DNA of 64,000 bases, from the NCBI RefSeq assembly GCF_028369105.1, contig NZ_JAQNDO010000001.1:3713001-3777000 (forward strand). The letters are read 5' to 3'. The DNA is from Polyangium mundeleinium (lineage in GTDB: Bacteria > Myxococcota_A > Polyangia > Polyangiales > Polyangiaceae). Every line of letters starts with the position of its first letter. Positions within the stretch are counted from its first letter, which is position 1. A program made the translations under genes and the position numbers. Below are positions 49,670 through 58,735 of this stretch, piece after piece. Under the pieces are notes generated by a model. The model had not been told where the DNA came from. It saw only the letters and a program-made list of their open reading frames with translations, and searched no databases.

Positions 49670-50598
49670 GAAGCCGGAAACCAGCCGTGGCGCCCTTGCT
49701 GCTTCAGATCGTTCATCGCCCGTTGCATCGCGCTGCGTACACGTTCGAAGAGGTCCTCCACCGCCTCGGGATCATCCACCGCGGAGGGCGGCAGATCGGT
49801 GCGGATCGGCGCGAGGATGCGCGTGTGGATCTTCACGGGCGGCGGCAGGTGCGGCAGCGGGATGCCGGCGATGAGCCCCCAGGGCAACGCCACGCCGATC
49901 GGCGCCACGTTCGATCGCGCGAGCAGCGGCAGCCGCAGCGCCTCCGCGATACGCCGCCCGTCGGTCCAGATGTAGAGCGAGTGATGCGCGCCCACGCTCA
50001 CGATGGGCACGATCGGGATCTGGTGCCGCAGGGCCGTGCGCACGAAGCCGCGGCGCTTGCCGAACTCGATCTCGTACCTCCGCGAGAACGGCTTGCACGC
50101 GTCGATGTCGCCGCCCGGGAACACGAGCACCGCCGCGCCACGATCGATCGCGCGCGCTGCGTTCTCGGGGCTCGCCGCGATCGCGCCCGCGGCGTTCAGC
50201 CACGCGCCCGCGCCGGGGAAGCGGAACGGCACGTCGTGCATGAGCCCGTACGAGATTCGATCGGGCGAGTAAAGCCTCCAGAACGCGAGCATGTGACAGA
50301 ACATGTCCGGCGTGCCGGTCATCGCGTTGTGGTTGCCGACCACGAGCGCAGGCCCGTCCGTGAAGGGCTCTTCGAGCTCCGTCTCGGCGCGGAAGTAGTG
50401 GTCGTAGAACATCCCCAGGAGCGGCATCGCGCGCTTGATGAAGTGCGGATCACGGCTCGCGAGATCGTTCGGGCGCACGGTCGCGCGCGCCTTCTCCGCG
50501 AGCGCGGCGAGCGCGTCTTTCAACACGTCGACGGGAGGGACTGGCTCATGTGGAACGACGAAAGCAGCCACGCATTCCTCGTATACCGAAACCAACAA
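49666..50598 (-). CDS. Second PlsC-type acyltransferase
   Basis: About 310 residues; the start is uncertain (TTG 50598 is the longest, a start further in is likely). Block I NHNAMTGTPD differs from the usual NHxxxxD by spacing but keeps His and Asp. Block III is FPGGDIDACKPF, not the standard FPEGTRS, so the Glu is replaced by Gly. Block IV VPIVSVGAHHSLYIWTDG is conserved. These changes resemble a divergent clade of lysophospholipid or diacylglycerol acyltransferases. It is first in an operon with the AgmX-like protein and the selenoprotein. Confidence 0.78.
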   Translation of the reverse strand: MLVSVYEECVAAFVVPHEPVPPVDVLKDALAALAEKARATVRPNDLASRDPHFIKRAMPLLGMFYDHYFRAETELEEPFTDGPALVVGNHNAMTGTPDMFCHMLAFWRLYSPDRISYGLMHDVPFRFPGAGAWLNAAGAIAASPENAARAIDRGAAVLVFPGGDIDACKPFSRRYEIEFGKRRGFVRTALRHQIPIVPIVSVGAHHSLYIWTDGRRIAEALRLPLLARSNVAPIGVALPWGLIAGIPLPHLPPPVKIHTRILAPIRTDLPPSAVDDPEAVEDLFERVRSAMQRAMNDLKQQGRHGWFPAS

Positions 50599-50738
50599 AA
50601 GCGTGCCAAGACCCGCGCCCTTTTCGGTGCTCGAAAGGCGTCGCGCGCCTCGCCCCTTCGCCCATTTTTCCTCGAATTCATGCGACGATGGCTCGTCGAT
50701 ACCCCGGCGCCGCGCCCCATCGCGCGGCAGGAGGAGAC

Positions 50739-51224
50739 ATGATGTCCGCGCGTTCGATCTTCGTCATCGCTTGCTCGTTTCTCGCGCTCAACGTGTTCGC
50801 TTGCGCCACAGGCTCGACCGGCGGCGTGGGCGGCGGAGGCGGTGAGGGAGGCGATGACTGGGGGGGTCCAGGACCCAGCTCGAGCTCGAGCAGCAGCGGC
50901 TCGGGTGGCAGTGGCGGCAGCGGCGGCGGCGGCGTCCCCATGACCACCTGCGACATGAACTCGATGGACTGCTCCACGTGCTCAGCGTGTTCGGGCACCA
51001 CCGCCGACGGCCTCTGCAACGCCGAGACCCAGGCCTGCAACAACAGCATCGATTGTGGCGACTTCCTCACGTGCATCGACGGGTGCGCGGACGGCGATTC
51101 GGCCTGTTACACGAGCTGCGAGACGGCCTACCCGACCGGGTACAGCATCTTCAACGACTACGCCTCGTGCGTGATCTGCAACGACTGCTACGTGCGCTGC
51201 AACGGCGCGGATTCCTGCATCTAG
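50739..51224 (+). CDS. Cys-rich lipoprotein with Gly/Ser linker
   Basis: A 161-residue lipoprotein. ATG 50739 (followed by ATG 50742) has AGGAGG upstream. The signal peptide ends ALNVFAC. A Gly/Ser/Asp low-complexity spacer (residues ~24-66) is followed by a ~90-residue domain with 16 Cys (CSTCSACSG, CNNSIDCGDFLTCIDGCADGDSACY, CVICNDCYVRCNG). This fits a disulfide-rich cell-surface module common in the group. The function is unknown. Confidence 0.82.
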   Translation: MMSARSIFVIACSFLALNVFACATGSTGGVGGGGGEGGDDWGGPGPSSSSSSSGSGGSGGSGGGGVPMTTCDMNSMDCSTCSACSGTTADGLCNAETQACNNSIDCGDFLTCIDGCADGDSACYTSCETAYPTGYSIFNDYASCVICNDCYVRCNGADSCI

Positions 51225-51265
51225 CCTTCGTGTCCTCGTTTTTCCAACGCCCATGATGACCGGAG

Positions 51266-51561
51266 GGTGTCGCCGCGTGTCGACCCCCTCGGTACACGGT
51301 GACCCGCAGGTGTCGCCGCGTGTCGACCCCCTCGGTACACGGTGACCCGCAGGTGTCGCCGCGTGTCGACCCCCTCGGTACACGAGGACCGGCGGGTGTC
51401 GCCGCGTGTCGACCCCCTCGGTACACGGTGACCCGCAGGTGTCGCCGCGTGTCGACCCCCTCGGTACACGAGGACCGGCGGGTGTCGCCACGTGTCGACC
51501 CCCTCGGTGCACGAGGACCGGCGGGTGTCGCCGCGTGTCGACCCCCTCGGGAGGCCGTCGT
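51266..51561. repeat. Seven-copy 43-bp minisatellite
   Basis: Unit GGTGTCGCCGCGTGTCGACC plus CCCTCGGTAC plus 13 bases that alternate between ACGGTGACCCGCA and ACGAGGACCGGCG. Copies start at 51266, 51309, 51352, 51395, 51438, 51481 and 51524; the last is truncated near 51561. It fills the gap between convergent genes (51225-51566). Confidence 0.95.
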
Positions 51562-51566
51562 GACCT

Positions 51567-52193
51567 CTAGATCCCTTCGAGACGCACCTTCTGGCCGGCG
51601 CGCACCCCGTGCCGCCGGCAGTATCCGGCGTTCACCTCGATCACGTACCGCGACGCGCACGGCACCGAGAACGTCGAGTCGTTCATCGTCGGCGCGTTCT
51701 CCTCGATCCCCACGATCGTCCCATCGTCGTCGACGAACAACATGTCGAGCGGGATGCACGTGTTGTGCATCCAGAACTGGTGCACCTCGCGCCGCTCGAA
51801 GACGAAGATCATCCCGCGCGCCTCGTCCATTTGCTTGCGGTACATGAGCCCGCGGGCGCGCTCGTGCTCCCGCTGCGCGATCTCCACGGTGACCGCCTCG
51901 TCCTTCGCGTCGGCGAACACGACCTTGCCCTCGCGCAGCAAGGGCGGCTTCGCGAGATCGTCGGGCGGGCACGCCGGATCGGCGCCCGTCCGCGAAAGCG
52001 TGCGCTTGGGTTTGTCTTCGGTCGGGTGGATGCACCGCGCCTTGGCGCTGTGATTCTCCAGGCCCTCGGGTTCTTGCCCGATCGGCACGGGGCGCGCGTC
52101 TCGTGGGGGCGGCACGGGCTCCTCGACGCGCGGCTCGCAGGCGACGACCAGAAACCCGAGCGACAGGGCGACGAAGAGCTTCGTGACGGGCAT
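51567..52193 (-). CDS. DUF192-domain lipoprotein
   Basis: A 208-residue lipoprotein from ATG 52193. The signal ends LGFLVVAC. After a Pro-rich spacer, the C-terminal ~120 residues are DUF192: VTVEIAQREHERARGLMYRK, GMIFVFERREVHQFWMHNTCIPLDMLFVDDDG, VPCASRYVIEVNAGYC. This beta-barrel domain of unknown role is common in exported proteins. The start is divergent from the cyclophilin gene (78 bp). Confidence 0.85.
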   Translation of the reverse strand: MPVTKLFVALSLGFLVVACEPRVEEPVPPPRDARPVPIGQEPEGLENHSAKARCIHPTEDKPKRTLSRTGADPACPPDDLAKPPLLREGKVVFADAKDEAVTVEIAQREHERARGLMYRKQMDEARGMIFVFERREVHQFWMHNTCIPLDMLFVDDDGTIVGIEENAPTMNDSTFSVPCASRYVIEVNAGYCRRHGVRAGQKVRLEGI

Positions 52194-52271
52194 GGCTCGT
52201 GCCCCTTCGTAGCACGACGCGCGCCCGCGCTTGACCTTCGCCGCGCCTCGCCGCAAGGAGAAACATCTCCT

Positions 52272-53099
52272 ATGAAACTTCCCTCGCTCCAAGGTCCTCG
52301 TTTCGCCGCTCTCACCGCGGCATCTGCCCTGGTCGTCGCCGCCCTCGCGAGCGGCTGTGAGTCGAGCCCGCCCGAGCCCACCGCGGCGCCCGATCGCAAG
52401 CCCGAGGCGCAGACCCAGGGCAAGGACACGAACGGACTCCCGACCGAGAAGACCTCGCGGCCGCGCATCCAGCTCCCGAAGCCCACGAAGAAGAAGGTCT
52501 CGGCCAAGCCCGTCGCCGAGGTCAAGCCGAGCGAGGACGATCCGGTCAAGGGCAAGTGGACCCTCGCCGACGCCACGAAGGGCCTGCCCGAGGGCAAGGC
52601 GCTCACGGCCACCATCGAGACGGACCAGGGCACCCTCGAGTGCGCGCTCTTCGACGACAAGGCGCCCATCACCGTCGCGAACTTCGTCGGCCTCGCGCGC
52701 GGCGTTCGCCCGTGGAAGACGCCCGAGGGCAAGTGGGAGAAGAAGCCGGCCTACGACGGCACGATCTTCCACCGCATCATCAAGGGCTTCATGATCCAGG
52801 GCGGCGACGCCAAGAAGAACGGCACGGGCGAGGCCGGATACGTCATCCCGGACGAGGTGTGGGAGGACGCGAACCACGATCGTCCGGGCCTCTTGTGCAT
52901 GGCGAACCGCGGTCCGAACACGAACAGCGCGCAGTTCTTCATCACGGACGAGGCGGCCTTCCACCTCGACAACGGCTACACGATCTTCGGCGAGTGCGCG
53001 CCCGTGGACGTCGTCCACAAGATCGCCTCCGTTCCCACCGTCCGCGAGAAGCCGGAGACCGCGCCCGTCATCAAGAAGGTCACCATCACCCGCAAGTGA
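52272..53099 (+). CDS. Lipoprotein cyclophilin-type peptidyl-prolyl isomerase
   Basis: A 275-residue lipoprotein from ATG 52272. The signal ends VVAALASGC. A charged, Lys/Pro-rich linker spans residues ~30-100. The cyclophilin domain (about 115-275) includes FDDKAPITVANFVGLA, FHRIIKGFMIQGGD (catalytic Arg), NRGPNTNSAQFFIT and the F/W-type pocket FGECAPVDVV. It probably assists folding of exported proteins from an outer-membrane or inner-membrane anchored position. The charged linker is longer than in typical bacterial PpiA. Confidence 0.92.
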   Translation: MKLPSLQGPRFAALTAASALVVAALASGCESSPPEPTAAPDRKPEAQTQGKDTNGLPTEKTSRPRIQLPKPTKKKVSAKPVAEVKPSEDDPVKGKWTLADATKGLPEGKALTATIETDQGTLECALFDDKAPITVANFVGLARGVRPWKTPEGKWEKKPAYDGTIFHRIIKGFMIQGGDAKKNGTGEAGYVIPDEVWEDANHDRPGLLCMANRGPNTNSAQFFITDEAAFHLDNGYTIFGECAPVDVVHKIASVPTVREKPETAPVIKKVTITRK

Positions 53100-53165
53100 T
53101 CTTTTCTGCGCGAAGTCCTCGTCGTCCTCGCGGCGCGCGCGAAAAAATTCGGTTACGCTTCGGGC

Positions 53166-53717
53166 ATGCAGAAGCGGCTTATCTTGGTGGCCGCCGCGCT
53201 TGGCCTCGTCGTCCCGGCCGCGGGTCTCGGCGGGTGCGGCAGCTCGATTGTGCGAGAGACCGAGGGCCAGGGCGGGGGCGGCGGCGAGGGCGGGGATTCG
53301 TCGAGCAGCACCGCGACGGGCCCGATATGGGATGCGGGCAAGGATGCGTTCGACGAGTACATCGATCCCGGCTGCCCCTCCACGCCGCCGCCGATCGAGG
53401 ATTTCCAGTGTGATCCCTTCGATCAACTGAACAGCGGCTGCTTCCCCGGCGAAGGCTGCTTCATCTTCGTTTCGTACCCGAGTGAACCCTGCGGCCAGGA
53501 GGTCTACGGCGCGTTCTGCACGCCCGCGGGATCCGGCGTGCAGGGGGATCCGTGCGGCGGCGGCTCGGGCCTCTGGTGCGCCGCGGGGTTTGCCTGCGTC
53601 GTGACCGGCTCGGGCACCCAGTGCGTGAAGCTCTGTCCGCTCAGTGGCAACGATGACTGCCCGTCCGGGCTCGTGTGCGAGCCCATCGACGTCGAAGGGT
53701 TCGGCGGATGCCTGTGA
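53166..53717 (+). CDS. Cys-rich lipoprotein
   Basis: A 183-residue lipoprotein from ATG 53166. The signal ends VPAAGLGGCG. A Gly/Glu/Ser linker is followed by a C-terminal region with about 14 Cys (CPSTPPPIEDFQCDPF, CFPGEGCFIFV, CGQEVYGAFC, WCAAGFACVV, CPSGLVCEP), an EGF-like or knottin-like arrangement. It overlaps the next gene start region, so the pair may be co-expressed. The function is unknown. Confidence 0.8.
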   Translation: MQKRLILVAAALGLVVPAAGLGGCGSSIVRETEGQGGGGGEGGDSSSSTATGPIWDAGKDAFDEYIDPGCPSTPPPIEDFQCDPFDQLNSGCFPGEGCFIFVSYPSEPCGQEVYGAFCTPAGSGVQGDPCGGGSGLWCAAGFACVVTGSGTQCVKLCPLSGNDDCPSGLVCEPIDVEGFGGCL

Positions 53718-55333
53718 AGCGTTTGCGGAAGGCGCAAGGCGGACGAAGCCTGCTCGGACTCTCGCTCGCCGCGCTCTCGGGCACCCTCGTGGCCGCAGGG
53801 ATCGTGGCGGGCGGGTGCGGCGCGCGCACGCCGCTCGACGTGGGTCCGCCCCAGCCCCCTTGTTTCGTCGACTCGGATTGTCCAGGCCACAAGAACCTCT
53901 GCGAGCCCGTCTACTGCGATCTCGCGGCGGGCGCGGAGGCGGGGGCCCCGCGGAACGGCGGGCTCTGCGTCGACCTGCCGCCCGTCGTCTGCGACGACAA
54001 CGATCCCTGCACGGACGACGCGTGCGTCCCGAAGACCGGGCAATGCACGTACGAGATCGCCACGCGTGACAACGACGGCGACGGCTTCCGCGGCCCGCGG
54101 CCCGGCATGCTCCCGGGGGAGCCGAACGCGTGCGGCGACGACTGCGACGACAAGAGCGAGCTCGCGTATCCGGGCGGCACCGAGGTCTGCGACGGCGTCG
54201 ACAACGACTGCAACGGCATCGTCGACGACGGCGCGACGTACATCCCGCTGCTCAACGAGCCCATCCGCCTCTCGGGCGACATCGCGCCCGCGGGCCCGGG
54301 CGGCATCGCGTGGAGCGGCTCCTCGTACGCGGCCGCGTACACGGGCACCATCTCCGGCTTCTCGATGCGCCTCAACATGCTCGCGCCGACGGGCCTCTCG
54401 CTCGGTCCCGAGACGCCGATCGTCTTCCAGAACGGCGACAACGCCGGCGGCCCGATCGTGTGGGTCGGCGATCGGTACGGCATCGCATGGCAGGATCGCC
54501 GCAGCGGCGACTACGAGGTGTACTTCACGCTCCTCGACGAGAACGGCGCGAAGGTCCTCCCCGACACGCGCCTCTCCTTCGCCGAGGGTTTTTCGATCAA
54601 CGTCTCGCTCGGCTGGACCGGCGGGGAGTTCATCGTCGCGTGGCAGGACGAGCGTGAGGGCCTCTTCGACCTCTACGCGCAGCGCCTCACGATCGACGGC
54701 GCGCCGATCGGCGGCAACGTGAAGCTCACGCAGGCCATCAACGTGGGCAACGAAGCGCCGCAGATGGCGGCCGGCCTCTCCTCGATCGGCGTCGGCTGGG
54801 CGCCCGGCGACGCGCTCCAGCACTTCATCCAGTTCCAGGTCTTCAACCAGGATCTCACGCCGCGCTCGCAGCCCGTCTCCCTCACGGACGGCTTCACCGA
54901 CTCGGTCTACCCCACCGTCGTCTGGAACCAGGATCGGTACGTCATCGCGTGGTTCGACAGGACGGCGAACCCCAAGGCCATCTACGGCGCCGTCGTCGAC
55001 GAGGACGGGAACATCCTCGTCGCGCCCAAGGCCCTCACGAACCCTGGCTCCTTCCGCTCGCGTTACCCGAGCCTCAAGGCCCTCGGCGATCGTGTCCTGC
55101 TCGTCTACGCCGACGATCGGGATCAGAACGACGGCTACGAGCTCTACGCGCTCATGCTCGACCAGGAGCTCAAGCCGTCCGGCCCCGAGCAACGCGTGAC
55201 GTTCGCCAAGAGCGACAGCATCTACCCGATCGCGACGTTCGGCCCCGACGGCAACGTCGGCATCCTCTTCCGCGACGACCGCCAAGGCGAGCAGCACGTG
55301 TTCTTCACGCGGCTCGGCTGCATCGTGCCTTAG
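53708..55333 (+). CDS. Lipoprotein with MopE-type metal-binding motif
   Basis: A 541-residue lipoprotein from ATG 53708 (GTG 53714 overlaps the preceding stop as GTGA and is also possible). The signal ends VAAGIVAGGC. Near residue 120-165 a Ca/Cu-binding MopE-like segment (DNDGDGF ... CGDDCDDKSELAYPGGTEVCDGVDNDCNGIVDDG, shown here in parts) is present. The remainder is beta-rich with blade-like repeats (GRYGIAWQDRRSGDYEVYF, GEFIVAWQDEREGLFDLYA), suggesting a propeller. It may bind metals at the cell surface. Confidence 0.85.
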   Translation: MPVKRLRKAQGGRSLLGLSLAALSGTLVAAGIVAGGCGARTPLDVGPPQPPCFVDSDCPGHKNLCEPVYCDLAAGAEAGAPRNGGLCVDLPPVVCDDNDPCTDDACVPKTGQCTYEIATRDNDGDGFRGPRPGMLPGEPNACGDDCDDKSELAYPGGTEVCDGVDNDCNGIVDDGATYIPLLNEPIRLSGDIAPAGPGGIAWSGSSYAAAYTGTISGFSMRLNMLAPTGLSLGPETPIVFQNGDNAGGPIVWVGDRYGIAWQDRRSGDYEVYFTLLDENGAKVLPDTRLSFAEGFSINVSLGWTGGEFIVAWQDEREGLFDLYAQRLTIDGAPIGGNVKLTQAINVGNEAPQMAAGLSSIGVGWAPGDALQHFIQFQVFNQDLTPRSQPVSLTDGFTDSVYPTVVWNQDRYVIAWFDRTANPKAIYGAVVDEDGNILVAPKALTNPGSFRSRYPSLKALGDRVLLVYADDRDQNDGYELYALMLDQELKPSGPEQRVTFAKSDSIYPIATFGPDGNVGILFRDDRQGEQHVFFTRLGCIVP

Positions 55334-55337
55334 CCTG

Positions 55338-56297
55338 CTAGCTCGGCCGTCGCCGGAAGGCTCCCGCCTTGTGCACCTTGCCGGGGAGGGGGCGCCCGAG
55401 CACCCGCTCGGCCACGTTGCCCGCCTCGATGAGTTGGTCGAGGTCGATCCCCGTCTCGATCCCCATCCCGTGCAGCATGTACACGAGGTCCTCCGTCGCC
55501 ACGTTCCCCGCGGCGCCCGGCGCGTACGGACAACCTCCGAGACCTCCCACCGACGCGTCGAAGTCCCGCACCCCGAGCTCGAGCCCCACCAGGATGTTCG
55601 CCAGCGCCGTCCCGCGCGTGTCGTGCAGGTGCAGCGCGAACTGATCCACCCGCATCGCGTCGAGGCATCGCAGCACGATGTCGCGCGTCTGCTTCGGCGT
55701 CCCGACCCCGATCGTGTCGCCGAGTGACACCTGGTAGCAGCCGAGCTCCAGCAGCTTCTTCGTGATCTCGACGCTCCGCTCGGCCGACACCGGGCCCTCG
55801 TACGGACATCCCCACACCGTCGACACGTACCCGCGCACGCGCAGGCCCGCTTCGATCGCCGGCGGCACGATCTCCGAGAACACCCCCAGCGTCCGGTCGA
55901 TCGACTTGTTGATGTTCTTCTGGTTGTGCGTCTCGCTCGCGCTCATGAAGACCGCGATCTCGCTGAGCCCCGTGGCGAGCGCGCGCTCCAGGCCTTTTGC
56001 GTTCGGACAGAGCGCGCTGAACGTCACGCCCTCGGGCGGGCGCATCCCGCGCGCGAGCTCCTCGGCGTCCGCGAGCTGCGGCACCCACTTCGGCGACACG
56101 AAGCTCGTGATCTCCAGCCGCTTCACGCCGGACGCGACGAGCGCCGCGACGAGCTGCTTCTTCGCTTCGAGCGGCACCACGACCGCCTCGTTTTGCAGGC
56201 CGTCGCGCGGGCTCACCTCGTAGAGCGACACCCGATCGGGCGTGTGGGCGAACAGATCGTGCGGGGCGGCGCTCGAGCTCGAGGGGCGATCCGTCAT
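55338..56297 (-). CDS. mvaB: Hydroxymethylglutaryl-CoA lyase
   Basis: A 319-residue TIM-barrel aldolase from ATG 56297 (ATG 56318 possible). Motifs: SPRDGLQNE, LEITSFVSPKWVPQ, VSLGDTIGVGTP, HLHDTRGTAL (metal His) and the catalytic GGLGGCPYAPGAAGN with Cys. It splits HMG-CoA to acetoacetate and acetyl-CoA in leucine breakdown; in myxobacteria this pathway also feeds iso-fatty acid and isoprenoid routes. No other leucine genes are adjacent. Confidence 0.93.
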   Translation of the reverse strand: MTDRPSSSSAAPHDLFAHTPDRVSLYEVSPRDGLQNEAVVVPLEAKKQLVAALVASGVKRLEITSFVSPKWVPQLADAEELARGMRPPEGVTFSALCPNAKGLERALATGLSEIAVFMSASETHNQKNINKSIDRTLGVFSEIVPPAIEAGLRVRGYVSTVWGCPYEGPVSAERSVEITKKLLELGCYQVSLGDTIGVGTPKQTRDIVLRCLDAMRVDQFALHLHDTRGTALANILVGLELGVRDFDASVGGLGGCPYAPGAAGNVATEDLVYMLHGMGIETGIDLDQLIEAGNVAERVLGRPLPGKVHKAGAFRRRPS

Positions 56298-56357
56298 GGG
56301 GTGACCATTGTTCGGCATGCGCGCGCGCCGTCAACGCGCTGCGCGCGCGCCGTGATC

Positions 56358-57821
56358 TTAGCCGTGGACGAGCCTCAGATGCCGCGATTTCGGGCTCGGG
56401 GAGAAGGGCACCGGGTAGACACCCGAGAAGCAGGCGGCGCAGTATCCGTTCTCGGCCGCCTCCCCGCTGTTCGGCGAGGGCGGAGGGCTCGGGGACGCCG
56501 CCCGCTCGATGTTGCGCACCGACGTGACGAGCCCTTCGAGCGACAGGTACCCGAGCGAGTCGGCCGTCACGTACTTGCAGATTTCGTCGAGGGTGTGCGT
56601 CGCGGCGATGAGCTCAGCGCGCGTCGGCGTGTCGATCCCGTAGAAGCAGGGCCAGCGCGTCGGCGGGCTCGAGATCCTGAGGTGCACCTCGCGTGCCCCG
56701 GCGTCGCGCACCATCTTCACGATCTTCCGGCTCGTCGTGCCCCGGACGATCGAGTCGTCCACGACCACGACACGCTTGTTCGCGAGCGCGGCGCGGTTCG
56801 GGGAGAGCTTCAGCCGCACCCCGAAGTGCCGGATCGACTGCTGCGGCTCGATGAACGTCCGGCCCACGTAATGGCTGCGGATGAGGCCCATCTCGAACGG
56901 AGCGCCCGCGCGCTCGGCAAAACCAATCGCCGCGGGCACCCCGGAGTCGGGCACGGGCACCACGACGACGTCGCCCGCGTCATTCCCGCCTGGGATGGGC
57001 CCTTCTTCGGCGAGCTTGCGGCCGAGCGCCTTGCGCACCTCGTACACGCTCGCGCCTTCGATGAGCGAGTCGGGGCGCGCGAAGTACACGTGCTCGAAGA
57101 TGCAGAGCTTGCGCGTGCGCGGCGCGAAAGGCCGGAGCGAGCGCGTCCCGTTCGCGTCCACGATCAGCATCTCGCCCGGCTCGATGTCTCGCACGTACAT
57201 CGCGCCGATCAGATCAAACGCCGTGGGCTCGCTGGCGATCACGATCGCCTCGGCATTCCCATGCATGAGGCGCCCCATGCAGAGCGGGCGGAAGCCCATC
57301 GGATCCCGCACGGCGATGAGCTCGCGCTCCGTGAGGAACAGGATCGAGTAAGCACCTTCGACCTGCCCGAGCGCCTCGGCGACGCGGCTCTCCACGGTGG
57401 CCTGCGTGCTCGCGGCGATGAGGTGGACGATCACCTCCGTGTCGCTCGCGCTCTGGAAGATGCTCCCGCGCGCCTCCAGCCGATCCTTCAGCGCCTCGAA
57501 GTTCGTCAGGTTGCCGTTGTGCCCGACCGCGATCGACCCGCGCGCGTAATCCACGGCAAACGGCTGTGCGTTGCGGATGTGGGAGCCGCCGGCGGTCGAG
57601 TACCGCACGTGGCCGATCGCCCGGTCGCCGGGCAGCGCCGCGAGATCCGTCGGGGAGAACCCTGCTTGCACGAGGCCCATCGACCTGTGCGGCGTGAGCC
57701 GCTCCCCGTCGCTCGTGACGATCCCCGCCGCCTCCTGACCTCGGTGCTGCAACGCGTGCAGCCCGAGGTACGTGATGTTGGCGGCCTCGGGGTGGCCATA
57801 GATGCCGAACACACCGCACAT
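56358..57821 (-). CDS. purF: Amidophosphoribosyltransferase
   Basis: A 487-residue purine-biosynthesis enzyme. Cys2 is the glutaminase nucleophile (MCGVFGIYG); [14 protein letters not shown] and the glutaminase core follow. The PRPP loop [14 protein letters not shown] is intact. Cysteines at [20 protein letters not shown] and YCAACFSGV could form the [4Fe-4S] cluster seen in the Bacillus-type enzyme. The C-terminal ~35 residues are extra. ATG 57821 is supported by the mature Cys2 context. Confidence 0.95.
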   Translation of the reverse strand: MCGVFGIYGHPEAANITYLGLHALQHRGQEAAGIVTSDGERLTPHRSMGLVQAGFSPTDLAALPGDRAIGHVRYSTAGGSHIRNAQPFAVDYARGSIAVGHNGNLTNFEALKDRLEARGSIFQSASDTEVIVHLIAASTQATVESRVAEALGQVEGAYSILFLTERELIAVRDPMGFRPLCMGRLMHGNAEAIVIASEPTAFDLIGAMYVRDIEPGEMLIVDANGTRSLRPFAPRTRKLCIFEHVYFARPDSLIEGASVYEVRKALGRKLAEEGPIPGGNDAGDVVVVPVPDSGVPAAIGFAERAGAPFEMGLIRSHYVGRTFIEPQQSIRHFGVRLKLSPNRAALANKRVVVVDDSIVRGTTSRKIVKMVRDAGAREVHLRISSPPTRWPCFYGIDTPTRAELIAATHTLDEICKYVTADSLGYLSLEGLVTSVRNIERAASPSPPPSPNSGEAAENGYCAACFSGVYPVPFSPSPKSRHLRLVHG

Positions 57822-57935
57822 GCGGCGTCTCTTTAGTACGAAAGCAGGAGCCGGCCACGCGAGGTGGCCCTTGCGGGGCGGGGAGGTGTGGAGAGGGCGG
57901 AAAGGCGCGGAGAAAACCGCGCTTGCGGGCGAGCG

Positions 57936-58661
57936 CTACTTCTTCGCGATGCCCCAGACCTTCGTGATGATGTCGCCCTCGAAGGGGTCACCGTGGCACG
58001 TGCCGCACTCCATGTCCTTCTTGTCGGCGCGCGTGAGCTTGTCCTCGTACTGCTCGTCCATGAAGGTCTCGAGCGCCTTCTTGTCAGAGTGATTGAGGTT
58101 GTGCTCGTTGCCGTCGTGGCACGTGTCGCAGAAGACCGCGCCGCCCTTCTCGTCGCGGAGCGCGACGACGAAGTTCTTCCACATGCCGCGCGTGATCTTG
58201 ATCTTGCGCGTCTCGGCCTTGAAGTCGCCCTCGACGTGGCAGCCGTTGCAGTCCTTGTAGCCGAGCGCCTTCTGGAAGAGCGGCATCAGCTTCTTCTTCT
58301 GCGCGAGGCCGATCTTCGGCAGGTCCTGGAGCTTGTCCGGGGCGAGGCCGATCTTCTTGATGTCCTCGAGCATCTGGCTCTGCCGGAGGTTCGTCGACGG
58401 TTTGCCCGCTGCGGCCGGCGGCGTCGCGGCCGTCCCGCCCGTGCCCGTGTCCGCGGGCTTCGCGTCGCCGGGCTTCGCGTCGCCGCCTTCGGGCTTCGCG
58501 TCGGTGGCGCCGCCCGGATCGGCGGGCTTGTCGGTCGAGGTCCCGTCCGTCTTCGGATCGTTGGCGGTGTCGGGCGGAGGCGTCGAACCGCCGCCGCAGG
58601 CCGCGGCGACGCCCGACAGGGCGAGAGCAAAAACGAGGGCGAGGTGCTTCGTGGCTACCAT
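57936..58661 (-). CDS. Lipoprotein triheme c-type cytochrome
   Basis: A 241-residue exported protein from ATG 58661. The signal ends SGVAAACGG, a lipobox. A long Gly/Pro/Thr/Asp linker (residues ~25-90) is followed by three CxxCH haem sites: CNGCH, CDTCH and CGTCH, with LFQKALGYKDC and KKDMECGTCHG around them. It is expected in the periplasm or on the cell surface, carrying electrons. Haem maturation genes are not nearby. The role is unknown. Confidence 0.9.
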   Translation of the reverse strand: MVATKHLALVFALALSGVAAACGGGSTPPPDTANDPKTDGTSTDKPADPGGATDAKPEGGDAKPGDAKPADTGTGGTAATPPAAAGKPSTNLRQSQMLEDIKKIGLAPDKLQDLPKIGLAQKKKLMPLFQKALGYKDCNGCHVEGDFKAETRKIKITRGMWKNFVVALRDEKGGAVFCDTCHDGNEHNLNHSDKKALETFMDEQYEDKLTRADKKDMECGTCHGDPFEGDIITKVWGIAKK

Positions 58662-58735
58662 GGTGTCTCGGCCAGACACTACACGACCCGCCTCGCGGGA
58701 CGGAAGTCCAAGGCGCGAAACCCGCGCCGGCGCCG

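Noticed and set aside
51266-51561. CRISPR array
   Set aside because: Repeats are directly adjacent with no unique spacers, and no cas genes lie nearby.
51299-51847. Plus-strand 182-codon frame across the 43-bp repeats
   Set aside because: The repeat length is not a multiple of 3, so it cycles through frames; no real protein.
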